This document shows, piece after piece, positions 7,601 through 14,572 of a stretch of DNA of 20,497 nt. Position numbers and translations under genes: made by a program. Below the pieces are notes generated by a model. It searched no databases and was not told the DNA's origin. It was given only the letters and a program-made list of their open reading frames with translations. The stretch is from Oscillospiraceae bacterium (GTDB lineage Bacteria > Bacillota > Clostridia > Oscillospirales > CAG-272): the NCBI GenBank assembly GCA_015065045.1, contig SVRB01000013.1:1-20497 (forward strand), in the 5' to 3' direction. Numbering within the stretch: the first letter of the stretch is position 1; each line of letters starts with the position of its first letter.

Positions 7601-10600
7601 CTTAACCTCAAGAACCTGATAGCTCCACGTGCCTACCTTGTCGAATGTGATGCCGTTGAGAACGTCTTCGATTTTAAATGTCTTTGTTCCGTATTCGCCT
7701 GCATTGTAGATAGTTGTGGCAATTTTTCCACTTATATCTATCCACTCGTTTGTATTTTCGTTCCATTCTTGAACTTTAAATTCAAAGGAACCGCCGGGAA
7801 GGAGGGAAGCATCACTTTCTGTACCGAAGTTCTTTGTGCCCTCAATATCAAGATCTACTTTTGTAGATAAAGGCGCATATGTGTTAATGATTACAGCGGT
7901 GGAGTTGCTATCAGCAGTGATAGTAACGGTATTGTCAGTGTCCGCTTGGTTTCCTGAACGGTCAAGAGTGCGATAAGAAACGTCGAAGATTTTATCTTGA
8001 TCAGCCGACAATTTTTCTGTAATTGTTGCAACTGTACCAGCGGGAAGTTTAAATATTTCGATTGTATGCTTTGCTTTGATAGAAAGTTCGATATTACCAT
8101 TGTTATCTACAGTAACTTCATAAGGCTGTGTTGCAGAGCTGTCGGAAACCATAAACTTCTTTCCTGCAAGTGATGTGCCAATGTTTACTGAAACGTTAAA
8201 GCTATCCTGTTCAATACTGCTCGGGATATTATGTGTTGATTCAAGTTCTTTTGTGATATAGAGGTTGCCGTATTTATTGGGTGCGTTTGTAACTGAAGCA
8301 GGAACAAACTGATGTGCGCCGTTAATTACTTCGCTTATTGTCGGAATCGTTACGGTGTTTGTTTTGTCGGCTATATAATAGTCGGCAGATTGCGGAATGT
8401 TTTCGTCGATAATACAAGTGGTACCGGCGGGGATTCCGCTGATGTACACAGTTTGTCCGGCTTTAAGGTTTACTGTCAATACGTTATTATCGTATGTAGA
8501 TATGGAAGATGTAACGTTGTTTCCGTTAGAATCTTTAACAATGGGATCTGCTGTTACGCCTGAGGGAACAGTAACGGTTAAAGCGTAAGTGTCGTTTGCA
8601 TTACCGATGGCTTCAGTAACGTTCTTTGTAAGAGCGATACCGGTATCGATAGCTGTGGTGTATTTACCGTTATTACCGAGCCAAACAACAACATCGTTGC
8701 CGTTATGGATTGTTGAAGTTTCATAGGTGTATTCGGGTACGTAACGATTATCTATTACCTCAGTAATATTAGGATTTTTTTCAACCTTCATATTATGCAA
8801 ACGGCTTGTTCTGAGTGAGCCCACGCCGAGAACTGCATAAATTTCAGCATTAGGGTTGTCTTTTACGTATTCTGAGATTACATCTTCAACATTTTCAACA
8901 GGGATAGCGTATCCTATTTGACCGGTTACGTAGTCTTTACCTGCTTCGAAGTTGATATATGTTTTTGCGTTATGGTCATAGAATGATACAGATTCTTTAA
9001 GATAGCCCCAGTTTGTATAAACCAAATATGTTACTTCTTCAGCAGCAGTTGCAGCATCGGTAGTGCTCGTGGTAGGGCGGTAGTATGTAACGTATGTATA
9101 TACTGTATCAGAGTCGTTTAGGTTTTTATATTCATCGTAGTTAAGCCATGTAATATCATACTTATCTTCATCGTAGATAATACCGTATCTGTCTTCTTCC
9201 CAAACGATTGTACTACCATCTTTAGCTGTAACAGCAGAGAAGATCCCCTGGTTTTCCTGATGATAATAATAACGGTTTTCCTTAGAAGGCTTGAACCCAA
9301 CGTGCGAGTCACCGTTATCAACAAGTCCGTTGTTATCAGCGTCTTCGTTATTCATATTACCGAATGAGTGACCGTAGAAAGATATTTCACCTGTTGCGTT
9401 GTTTATATAGGGATAATTGCTGTCTATCTTAGAAAGATCTATTTCGCCGTTAGAAAGTAAGATATCGGATGATATTCCGACTGTGTAATAAATGCGAAGA
9501 GGGTTAGCAACGATCTGGTTTATTGTTACTGTGTGTTCGTTACCAACGTTTTTATCAACGACCTTTTCGAGAAGAATGGGCAAAATTTCCTGATTTATCT
9601 CGATCTGGAGCTTTTGTGTGCCATCAGAGTTTTTTGTTACGGTGATTTTTATATCTTCTGATGTGTTATAGAATTCGTTTGTTGTGGGGTTTGTGCCTGT
9701 TGCAGCATCAACTGTGTAAGTACCGTCAGCGTTTTTAATTACGTCATATGATGATCCAAACAGTGTAACAGACTGGATCTTCTTGATTTCCATATACTGA
9801 CCGATATTATCTACGTAAATAAGGGGAGTGTTTTTAATACCTGTGCCGCCGGAAACAGTTTGTGTTGATGTGATCGGATTGAAAACGCCTGAAGATATTT
9901 CTTCGTAAATCAATTTGAATGCATTTTCGAGCTCTGCGCCTTTAACGTTATAGTATGTATCAACATAGTTTATATTTGCTTCTACATCCTTGTCGGTAAC
10001 AGTGGAGCCGGCAGGGTAGTTGTGATCAAATTTGAATGTAATTCTGTTTGCAGAAAGAGTTACGGTTTCGCCTTTGAGCCATGAGTTTACATAATAATTG
10101 TATGCTGTTCTGATGTTTTGGTTAACGTTAGAGCTGTTAAAGTTTGCACGGGGATTTATTATTGCGTTTGAACCGTCAGTGTTGGAAAGATCAACGCCTA
10201 TACCGTAAACCATAGGTTTTTTGCCGTAGTGATCCTCAACGGTTGCTTTTTTGTATGATGAGCTGAGCAAGGTACTCAAAGCAATAGTCGGGTCAATGTT
10301 ATTGCTGTAATAAATCTGATGAGCTGTTGATTTTGAAATATCGTAAAAGCTGTTGTTAACGGCTGTGTTTGCAGCACCGTCTGTAAGAAGTATTACGATA
10401 GGTGTGCGTCCGTTGACGTCAGAGGCTGATTCAAGCATATTCATAGCAAGATCATATCCTGCCTGCATATTGGTATAATTCTTGTATCCAGAGCTCTGAC
10501 CGAGTGTTTTTCCATTGTTATCCTTTGCGTAGATAACGCCGCCATATGTATTAGTGTCGTTTGTTACGCTTAATTTAACACCGTTTGTATGTGTGCCAAA

Positions 10601-11155
10601 TGCCAATAATTGCTGTGCGTTCTGGCTGTATGCGGTGATACCCAATCTTACGTCATCGTTGGAGAGAAGATTTGTTATTAGATCGTTAGCAGAGTCAATA
10701 ACCTTTTTCATACGGGAGGTACCGTTTGAAACATCAGCCATAGAGCTTGAGTTGTCCAATATAAGAACAACATCCATAGGAGCAGATGAGCTCTTGGTAG
10801 TGGTTGTGCTCATTGATGAACCAAGGGCAGAGAATATAACCTGGAATGCTTCGTCATCATCAAGTGAAACATTGAAGGTGGATCCCGGCTGTCCGCTTGT
10901 GTTAAGAATTGCGACTTGTCCGTCAGTATAGATAGATTTATCTACCCAAACGCGTCCTGCGTATCTGTTACCGTCAGCATCTGTACCTATCATAGATTCC
11001 CATGTGTGAGCGGTGCCGGGGTCAGTAATAATATTTGGAGTTCCCGTTGATGCAGCTGACGTTGCCGCAAGGACTGATAAGGGGAGGCAAGTCATAAAAA
11101 GAGCAATAGCGAGAACTGTGCTTATAAGTTTTTTCGAAAATTTAAACTTTGTCAT
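4694..11155 (-). CDS. Giant sortase-anchored surface protein: VWA domain, isopeptide pilin domains, DUF11 repeats
   Basis: 2153 residues from the ATG at 11155, chosen because AAGGAGGG (11163-11170) is 7 bases upstream and a signal peptide starts there; an in-frame start 27 codons earlier lacks both and overlaps the upstream gene. Order: signal peptide (1-31); von Willebrand A domain from about 127, with MIDAS DNSSS at 134-138 and LTDG at 257-260; a long unassigned part with an EF-hand-like DADNNGLVDNGD near 604; Cna-like region (about 860-1090); five Spy0128/FctA-type domains with candidate isopeptide lysines near 1108, 1247, 1388, 1507 and 1620, most with an EV-G glutamate and each ending F/V-x-NT/A; three DUF11 repeats (about 1740-2108); SPQTG (2117-2121), membrane helix and a KKKK tail. 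It should be wall-anchored and bind host or matrix ligands. No sortase is nearby. Repeats 2 and 3 of DUF11 share near-identical DNA (4996-5026, 5371-5401). Confidence 0.93.
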   Translation of the reverse strand: MTKFKFSKKLISTVLAIALFMTCLPLSVLAATSAASTGTPNIITDPGTAHTWESMIGTDADGNRYAGRVWVDKSIYTDGQVAILNTSGQPGSTFNVSLDDDEAFQVIFSALGSSMSTTTTKSSSAPMDVVLILDNSSSMADVSNGTSRMKKVIDSANDLITNLLSNDDVRLGITAYSQNAQQLLAFGTHTNGVKLSVTNDTNTYGGVIYAKDNNGKTLGQSSGYKNYTNMQAGYDLAMNMLESASDVNGRTPIVILLTDGAANTAVNNSFYDISKSTAHQIYYSNNIDPTIALSTLLSSSYKKATVEDHYGKKPMVYGIGVDLSNTDGSNAIINPRANFNSSNVNQNIRTAYNYYVNSWLKGETVTLSANRITFKFDHNYPAGSTVTDKDVEANINYVDTYYNVKGAELENAFKLIYEEISSGVFNPITSTQTVSGGTGIKNTPLIYVDNIGQYMEIKKIQSVTLFGSSYDVIKNADGTYTVDAATGTNPTTNEFYNTSEDIKITVTKNSDGTQKLQIEINQEILPILLEKVVDKNVGNEHTVTINQIVANPLRIYYTVGISSDILLSNGEIDLSKIDSNYPYINNATGEISFYGHSFGNMNNEDADNNGLVDNGDSHVGFKPSKENRYYYHQENQGIFSAVTAKDGSTIVWEEDRYGIIYDEDKYDITWLNYDEYKNLNDSDTVYTYVTYYRPTTSTTDAATAAEEVTYLVYTNWGYLKESVSFYDHNAKTYINFEAGKDYVTGQIGYAIPVENVEDVISEYVKDNPNAEIYAVLGVGSLRTSRLHNMKVEKNPNITEVIDNRYVPEYTYETSTIHNGNDVVVWLGNNGKYTTAIDTGIALTKNVTEAIGNANDTYALTVTVPSGVTADPIVKDSNGNNVTSSISTYDNNVLTVNLKAGQTVYISGIPAGTTCIIDENIPQSADYYIADKTNTVTIPTISEVINGAHQFVPASVTNAPNKYGNLYITKELESTHNIPSSIEQDSFNVSVNIGTSLAGKKFMVSDSSATQPYEVTVDNNGNIELSIKAKHTIEIFKLPAGTVATITEKLSADQDKIFDVSYRTLDRSGNQADTDNTVTITADSNSTAVIINTYAPLSTKVDLDIEGTKNFGTESDASLLPGGSFEFKVQEWNENTNEWIDISGKIATTIYNAGEYGTKTFKIEDVLNGITFDKVGTWSYQVLEVKGNVQNVTYDRTLYTFTVTVVDNDGTLVATVTDINNTAITDGSYDVYFENTYHTAPVSIDIVKDVNNKSGDNTVSKAGFAFTAIQTDSNWNKLANGSILTVYSDAAGEARFTTTCTNVGVYYFVITETNSNNNGWTYSTAEYRVTVTVSEDNGNLTAVLSIVAKDGTTASNENASVNGNSGKISFVNTYDPTDATINLDTVVKKSLTGKKLNAGDFTFNVYKNGTSEVVLTGTNNADGNVSFNDVLKFDKAGKYEFDIAEVKGAVAGITYDNTIYDLVVEVRNDLTTGKLVAEYYFEDSTTDTITFNNTYSVKPTVYTIGGTKILHGRSLSVGEFTFELYEGSTLLQTVTNKSDGTFSFAEINYDKAGTYTYTIKEVVGNVPGVTYNGADNPITVIITVTDTDAVLTANASISNENIKFENTYKANSATVKFNGTKTLVGDVLSDNTFKFDLYKTNNEFNVSGLTPIESVKNTDGKFSFSTLTFTAAGNYFYVITEDSADPIDNVVYDNTQHLFHVIVTDIGNGQLQVVVKNLTNGSSTQPAANTTSTVSFTNAKFEEVAKKEVYIANSSVQVDGKKVNEGDILTYFITYTNYTGEAVIVDIMDTIPDYTSYVANSASHNGSHVGNHINWILNVGKGETVKVSFDVKVDKTDVIVDNTAVIRDGINTYTTNEVISHTINSVTEKDVFSPDDTTISINGKKVYEKDELVYVIKYVNSSNIPIDVKITDTIPGNTTYVEGSADNGGVYNNGIVTWNIENVPAWSTVTVTFKVKVNEGIGAKVIENTATVEDETNSYITNKVTNYTVKDEVEKTVYIDGNTSANIDGKVVNKGDTLIYAISYTNTSTEKATVSITDTIPKHTAYVEGSADNGGIHDNGTLNWTLEVAPGATVTVTFKVVVDIVTDVNITNKATITEGNNTYTTNEVSVTVPTNPNSPQTGVNTRFDIWAILLFVSTSGLIGTAVYEQKKKKI

Positions 11156-11222
11156 TTTGTAACCCTCCTTGGGTTTGGAATATTGATTTATTGTGTATGG
11201 TTTGTTTAAAAATATTGACGAT

Positions 11223-11597
11223 TTACTCATTGACAACGATCTCGTTTTTAAACGAGAAGGTAGATGTGATTCTTCGTATCATTGACTTCAACTCTAACAA
11301 AGCCGAATCACACGCAGGCTCATTCAAGAGGCGAATCGGAACTGTTGCAGTTTCGGATCCTGAGGGGGTCGGCCGTGAATATACGGTGTCTAAAATTCCT
11401 TCCGCGTTGGGTGCATAAATCAAAATAAGATCATATGCTGTTTCTTCGGGAATATCTGCCGCATCTTCATATTGATCGATTTTTACAACGCCTTGGTGTA
11501 GCAGAAAGTTACATGCGGTCGGGAGATGTCCGCAGACGGCTACTCGTACGTGTTCAGAATGAAGAATTTGGAAAATGGAGTTGTTTTTTTGAATCAT
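11223..11597 (-). CDS. Small cytoplasmic protein of unknown function, possibly a degenerate receiver
   Basis: 124 residues, no signal peptide or membrane segment. I do not recognise it. It reads like a small alpha/beta protein: strand HVRVAVCG, helix TACNFLLHQG, strand YDLILIYAP and a last helix DSALLELKSMIRRI. The order recalls a response-regulator receiver, but the acidic pair is replaced by CG, the phosphoacceptor position (YDLIL-I-YAP) has no Asp, and the conserved Lys region reads LNEP; the middle is shortened. This likeness is only a guess from the pattern. GAGAGGAGT at 11605-11611 supports the ATG at 11597. It precedes the giant surface protein by 67 bases with no terminator between, so the two are probably co-transcribed from the promoter at 11660. 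Confidence 0.7.
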   Translation of the reverse strand: MIQKNNSIFQILHSEHVRVAVCGHLPTACNFLLHQGVVKIDQYEDAADIPEETAYDLILIYAPNAEGILDTVYSRPTPSGSETATVPIRLLNEPACDSALLELKSMIRRITSTFSFKNEIVVNE

Positions 11598-11659
11598 TTT
11601 TTACTCCTCTCTATAATAAGCATCAATATTATCAAAAAATATTGTTTTTTCTATCATAA

Positions 11660-11668
11660 ATTATAACA
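11660..11668 (-). promoter_or_regulatory. Extended -10 promoter for the surface-protein operon
   Basis: Minus strand TGTTATAAT (11668-11660) is an extended -10 box. At 17 bp further upstream the -35 position (11688-11683) reads TCGTTC, far from TTGACA. A weak -35 with an upstream direct repeat is typical of activator-dependent promoters. Confidence 0.6.
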
Positions 11669-11691
11669 CAAATACACGAGCAGAACGAGTG

Positions 11692-11722
11692 TGCGTAAAA
11701 TCAGAGCATTTTTGCGTAAAAT
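11692..11722. promoter_or_regulatory. Tandem 10-bp direct repeat, candidate LytTR regulator binding site
   Basis: TGCGTAAAAT occurs at 11692-11701 and again, identical, at 11713-11722, 21 bp from start to start. LytTR-domain regulators such as AgrA and ComE bind pairs of about 9-bp direct repeats at this two-turn spacing. The site lies about 55 bp upstream of the predicted start of the surface-protein operon and 40 bp upstream of the -35 of the response-regulator gene, so it could serve either or both. Confidence 0.6.
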
Positions 11723-11761
11723 TTGCAAATGATTCCGTGTGTCAAAAATAATAGTTATTTG

Positions 11762-11790
11762 TTGAAAAAAAGTAATATGTATGATATAAT
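11762..11790 (+). promoter_or_regulatory. Promoter of the two-component operon
   Basis: TTGAAA (11762-11767) and TATAAT (11785-11790) with a 17-bp spacer, close to sigma-A consensus. The start near 11797 gives a short leader, with GGGGGAGAGG at 11809-11818 as ribosome binding site for the ATG at 11821. Confidence 0.8.
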
Positions 11791-11820
11791 TTGTATTATA
11801 ACGGAAAAGGGGGAGAGGTT

Positions 11821-12555
11821 ATGAGAATTGCAATATGTGATGATGAAAAAGTCTGCAGAGATCAAGTTTATGATATTGCAACTGATTATGCTGAAGAACG
11901 TAAAGATACTGAAATAGAATTTGAAATATTTTCTGACCCCTACGCGTTGTTAAACTCAGTTGTTGACGGAAACAAATATGATGTTTATATATTGGATATA
12001 GTAATGCCTGATATGAATGGTATTCAGCTCGGACAAGCCCTCAGAAAAGAGGGGGGTGAGAGCAAGATAATATACCTGACATCAAGCCAGGAATACGCCC
12101 TTGAGTCGTTTAGAGTTCGCGCTTTTGATTACGTTTTAAAGCCTATAGAAAAGCAAATGTTTTACAAGGTTATGGATGATGTGATTTCTTCCATACATAT
12201 AAAGAGAGATAAAGGGCTGATCGTGAAAACAAAAGAGAGCAGTGCTCGTATAACGTTTGACAGTATTTTGTATGCTGAGCTTTCAAAACGAAGCGTAACT
12301 TATCATTTGGTTGGTGGGAAAAATATTGAAAGTACAACGCTAAGAACTACTTTTTCTGAGGCTGTAAAGGAATTATTGTCAGATGATCGATTTGCTCAGT
12401 GTGGCGTGAGTATGGTTGTAAACCTGCATCACGTTACTATGGTCGAACAAGAGGGAATCGTTTTTAAGGACAACGAGAGAGTATTTTTAAATAAGAAGAT
12501 CTGTCGTGAGCTAAGAGGTGCATGGAATAACTATTGGATAAATAAGGAGGGATAA
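11821..12555 (+). CDS. LytTR-family response regulator (AgrA/LytR-like)
   Basis: 244 residues. Residues 1-120 are a receiver: acidic pocket CDDE (6-9), phosphoacceptor D59 in VYILDIVMPDMNG, T87 in IIYLTSSQEYA and K107 in DYVLKPI. Residues about 133-240 form a LytTR DNA-binding domain with ARITFDSILYAELSKRSVTYHL and VNLHHVTMVEQ, the typical end of that fold. LytTR regulators bind tandem direct repeats and often control surface proteins, bacteriocins or competence. The ATG at 11821 is preferred over an in-frame TTG at 11791, which overlaps the -10 region of the promoter. Its partner histidine kinase starts 3 bases after the stop, and the kinase's ribosome binding site is inside the last codons of this gene. 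Confidence 0.92.
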   Translation: MRIAICDDEKVCRDQVYDIATDYAEERKDTEIEFEIFSDPYALLNSVVDGNKYDVYILDIVMPDMNGIQLGQALRKEGGESKIIYLTSSQEYALESFRVRAFDYVLKPIEKQMFYKVMDDVISSIHIKRDKGLIVKTKESSARITFDSILYAELSKRSVTYHLVGGKNIESTTLRTTFSEAVKELLSDDRFAQCGVSMVVNLHHVTMVEQEGIVFKDNERVFLNKKICRELRGAWNNYWINKEG

Positions 12556-12558
12556 GCT

Positions 12559-13833
12559 GTGGAATTACTAAAGAGTATATCGATTATGTGGTCGATGCTT
12601 CATGCGCTTGTTTTGTTTATCTTATTGTTTGTTCCTCGATATGATAAGAAAAAAACCATGACGATTATATTGTTTACAGTAGTGCCGTTAGTGGTTGTGA
12701 ATTTTCTTATTTTTATGTTTATAGGGCTTGAAAAATACGGTATGCTAATGGTTTTGACGCTAACTGTACCATTTTGTATTGTGTTTTGGTTCTTATCAAA
12801 ATACAGAGGTGGCAGATATTTTTTTACTTTTTGCATGGTCAATACCGTTGTTGTTGAAATCATATATCTAACAAGTATCTTAAATTTTTATATCGCTCCG
12901 GATAGATATATTTTTACTTTTTTGATAAGGATATTGATATTTCCTGTAATTGAATTTGTTATGTATAAAAAATTCAGACCAATGTTTCTTCAAGTAAAGA
13001 AGAAGGTAAATAAAGGCTGGGGAATGTTTTCTTTGATCGGTGTTTTGTCTTATGCAGCAATAATACTTTTGGTGAATTATCCTACGTATATTACGACGAG
13101 AACAGAAAATATAGCTGTTTTGGCAATAATGTTTATTTTGATACCTCTCATATACGTTGATATTATTATTACTTTATACCGTCAGCAAAATGTGCAAGAG
13201 GTTATAGCGCAGGAAAATATATTAAAAATGCAAGTATCCAACTTAGCGGTTCGTATGGATGAAATAGCTGAGGTTGATGAAAAATTCCGTGTTGAAAGAC
13301 ATAATTTCAGACATAAATTAAAAACTATAGCAAGTTTGATAAAAACAGAGCAATATGATGAATGTTTAAATCTTCTTGCAGAATACGTTGAACCTTTGGA
13401 TAAAACGAAGATAAAGCGATATTGTCAGCATGCAGTGCTTGATGCAGTATTAGCTTCATACATAAAAAAAGCTAAAGGTAATGATATTAAGATAGATGTT
13501 GGTTTATCATTCCCGGATGTTATTCCGGTAAATGAAGCAGAGCTCGCAACAGCGATCGCCAATGCTCTTGAAAATGCTATAAACGCATGTGAAAAGTTAG
13601 CACCGGAAAATAGGTTTATTCAAATTAAAGTGATAGACCACCCTGCTTTCGTTATACGAATTATAAACAGCTTTGAGGGTAGTGTTGAGTTTGATGATGA
13701 GGATATACCGATAAATAATAGTAATGAGCACGGATTCGGAACGCGTTATATTGCCGCATTCTGTCAAAAATATAACGGCTTTTACGAGTTCAGAGCAGAT
13801 AACGGTATGTTCAGTTTAGATCTGAATTTTTAA
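12559..13833 (+). CDS. AgrC-like sensor histidine kinase (HPK10 class, GHKL ATPase)
   Basis: 424 residues. Six to seven membrane segments fill residues 1-215, with little extracellular sequence, as in peptide-sensing AgrC-type kinases. A coiled linker follows, then ERHNFRHKLKTI, where H248 matches the phosphorylated His of the RHDYKNH motif in this class. The ATPase has an N box ALENAINAC (N339) and a glycine box EHGFGTRYI (390-398). The start is GTG, supported by AAGGAGGG at 12544-12551, 7 bases away. It is expected to phosphorylate D59 of the regulator upstream. No agrB/agrD-type peptide gene is visible in the window, so the signal is unknown: it could be an unlinked peptide or another membrane cue. 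Confidence 0.9.
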   Translation: MELLKSISIMWSMLHALVLFILLFVPRYDKKKTMTIILFTVVPLVVVNFLIFMFIGLEKYGMLMVLTLTVPFCIVFWFLSKYRGGRYFFTFCMVNTVVVEIIYLTSILNFYIAPDRYIFTFLIRILIFPVIEFVMYKKFRPMFLQVKKKVNKGWGMFSLIGVLSYAAIILLVNYPTYITTRTENIAVLAIMFILIPLIYVDIIITLYRQQNVQEVIAQENILKMQVSNLAVRMDEIAEVDEKFRVERHNFRHKLKTIASLIKTEQYDECLNLLAEYVEPLDKTKIKRYCQHAVLDAVLASYIKKAKGNDIKIDVGLSFPDVIPVNEAELATAIANALENAINACEKLAPENRFIQIKVIDHPAFVIRIINSFEGSVEFDDEDIPINNSNEHGFGTRYIAAFCQKYNGFYEFRADNGMFSLDLNF

Positions 13834-13859
13834 ATTATATTTTTAGAAAGATTGCTTAT

Positions 13860-14465
13860 ATGGAATTTAATGAAAAGTTACAGGAATTAAGGAAACAAAA
13901 GGGACTAACTCAAGACGAGGTTGCAGAGTTGCTTTTTGTATCTCGAACTGCAATTTCAAAATGGGAATCGGGCAGGGGATACCCTAATATTGATTCATTG
14001 AAACGCATTGCTAAGCTGTATTCTGTTACGATAGACGAGCTTTTGTCGGGTGATGAACTGATGAATATTGCCGATGAAGATAGCAGAAGAAAAGAAAGGC
14101 ATTATTGCGATTTGGTATATGGATTGCTTGATTTAAGTTTGATATTGTTTTTCTTTGTACCATTTTTTGCTCAAAATACTGAGGGAGTAATACAAGAAAT
14201 ATCCCTGATGTCATTGACCGAAATAGCATTGTGGCTGAGAGTTTCTTATTTTGCCGTAATAATAGGCAGCATAGTATTTGGTGTATTGACTCTCGCTATG
14301 CAAAATTGTGAGAAGTTATTTTGGATTCGTTATAAGAATAAAATATCTTTAACACTGAACATAATCGGCGCATTTATGCTTATTATAAGCTTACAACCGT
14401 ATGCGGCAAGCTATTTGTTTGTGTGTTTGGTTATTAAGGTTTTGATGCTTGTGAATTATAAATGA
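13860..14465 (+). CDS. Membrane-anchored XRE-family transcriptional regulator
   Basis: 201 residues. Residues 5-60 are a Cro/CI helix-turn-helix (LRKQKGLTQDEVAELLFVSR then TAISKWESGRGYPNIDSLKR), very typical of the XRE family. A charged stretch (EDSRRKERH) links it to four hydrophobic segments at about 85-105, 120-145, 160-177 and 180-198. A DNA-binding head on a membrane anchor suggests that the protein reports on a membrane state or partner; the ligand is unknown. It starts 26 bases after the kinase gene, with a poor Shine-Dalgarno (AGAAAG), so it is probably in the same transcript. It may regulate the two-component genes or the PAP2 gene downstream, but no operator was identified. Confidence 0.85.
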   Translation: MEFNEKLQELRKQKGLTQDEVAELLFVSRTAISKWESGRGYPNIDSLKRIAKLYSVTIDELLSGDELMNIADEDSRRKERHYCDLVYGLLDLSLILFFFVPFFAQNTEGVIQEISLMSLTEIALWLRVSYFAVIIGSIVFGVLTLAMQNCEKLFWIRYKNKISLTLNIIGAFMLIISLQPYAASYLFVCLVIKVLMLVNYK

Positions 14466-14480
14466 TACGAAAAGTATCGT
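14462..14480 (+). other. Small hairpin across the stop codon of the XRE gene
   Basis: ATGATAC (14462-14468) pairs with GTATCGT (14474-14480), one G-T wobble, 5-base loop. It covers the TGA at 14463-14465. There is no T tract after it, so it is not a normal terminator; it may protect or process the 3' end of the message. Confidence 0.45.
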
Positions 14481-14499
14481 ATATGTGACTGGCTGTTTC

Positions 14500-14528
14500 T
14501 TGTGTAAAAACATACCTTCCTGTATAGT
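14500..14528 (+). promoter_or_regulatory. Possible promoter of the PAP2 gene inside the hairpin region
   Basis: TTGTGT (14500-14505) and TATAGT (14523-14528), 17 bp apart. Transcription would start near 14535, inside the loop of the long hairpin at 14514-14565, so this transcript would lack the arm that covers the ribosome binding site. Confidence 0.5.
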
Positions 14529-14565
14529 GGATTTAGGCGAAAGCTAAATTCAAATACAGGAAGGT
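14514..14565 (+). promoter_or_regulatory. Long hairpin that masks the PAP2 ribosome binding site
   Basis: ACCTTCCTGTAT (14514-14525) is perfectly complementary to ATACAGGAAGGT (14554-14565). Inside it a second stem (14529-14536 with 14544-14551) closes on a GCGAAAGC cap with a GNRA-type loop. The right arm contains AGGAAGG (14558-14564), the Shine-Dalgarno of the TTG start at 14573. A TTTTT run (14565-14569) follows, so it could also be a weak terminator of the upstream operon. Confidence 0.7.
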
Positions 14566-14572
14566 TTTTAAA

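Noticed and set aside
11156..11236. 27-codon N-terminal extension of the giant surface protein
   Set aside because: It would overlap the upstream gene and hide the signal peptide; AAGGAGGG and the signal sequence both point to the ATG at 11155.
11149..11418. Plus-strand frame opposite the 124-residue gene
   Set aside because: No ribosome binding site or promoter, and it runs against a gene with good signals.
11721..11730. Palindrome ATTTGCAAAT next to the second direct repeat
   Set aside because: Ten-base AT-rich palindromes are expected by chance in this sequence; no second copy was seen.
11791..11820. TTG start 10 codons upstream for the response regulator
   Set aside because: It abuts the -10 box and would lie at or before the transcription start; the ATG at 11821 has a good ribosome binding site and begins a normal receiver domain.
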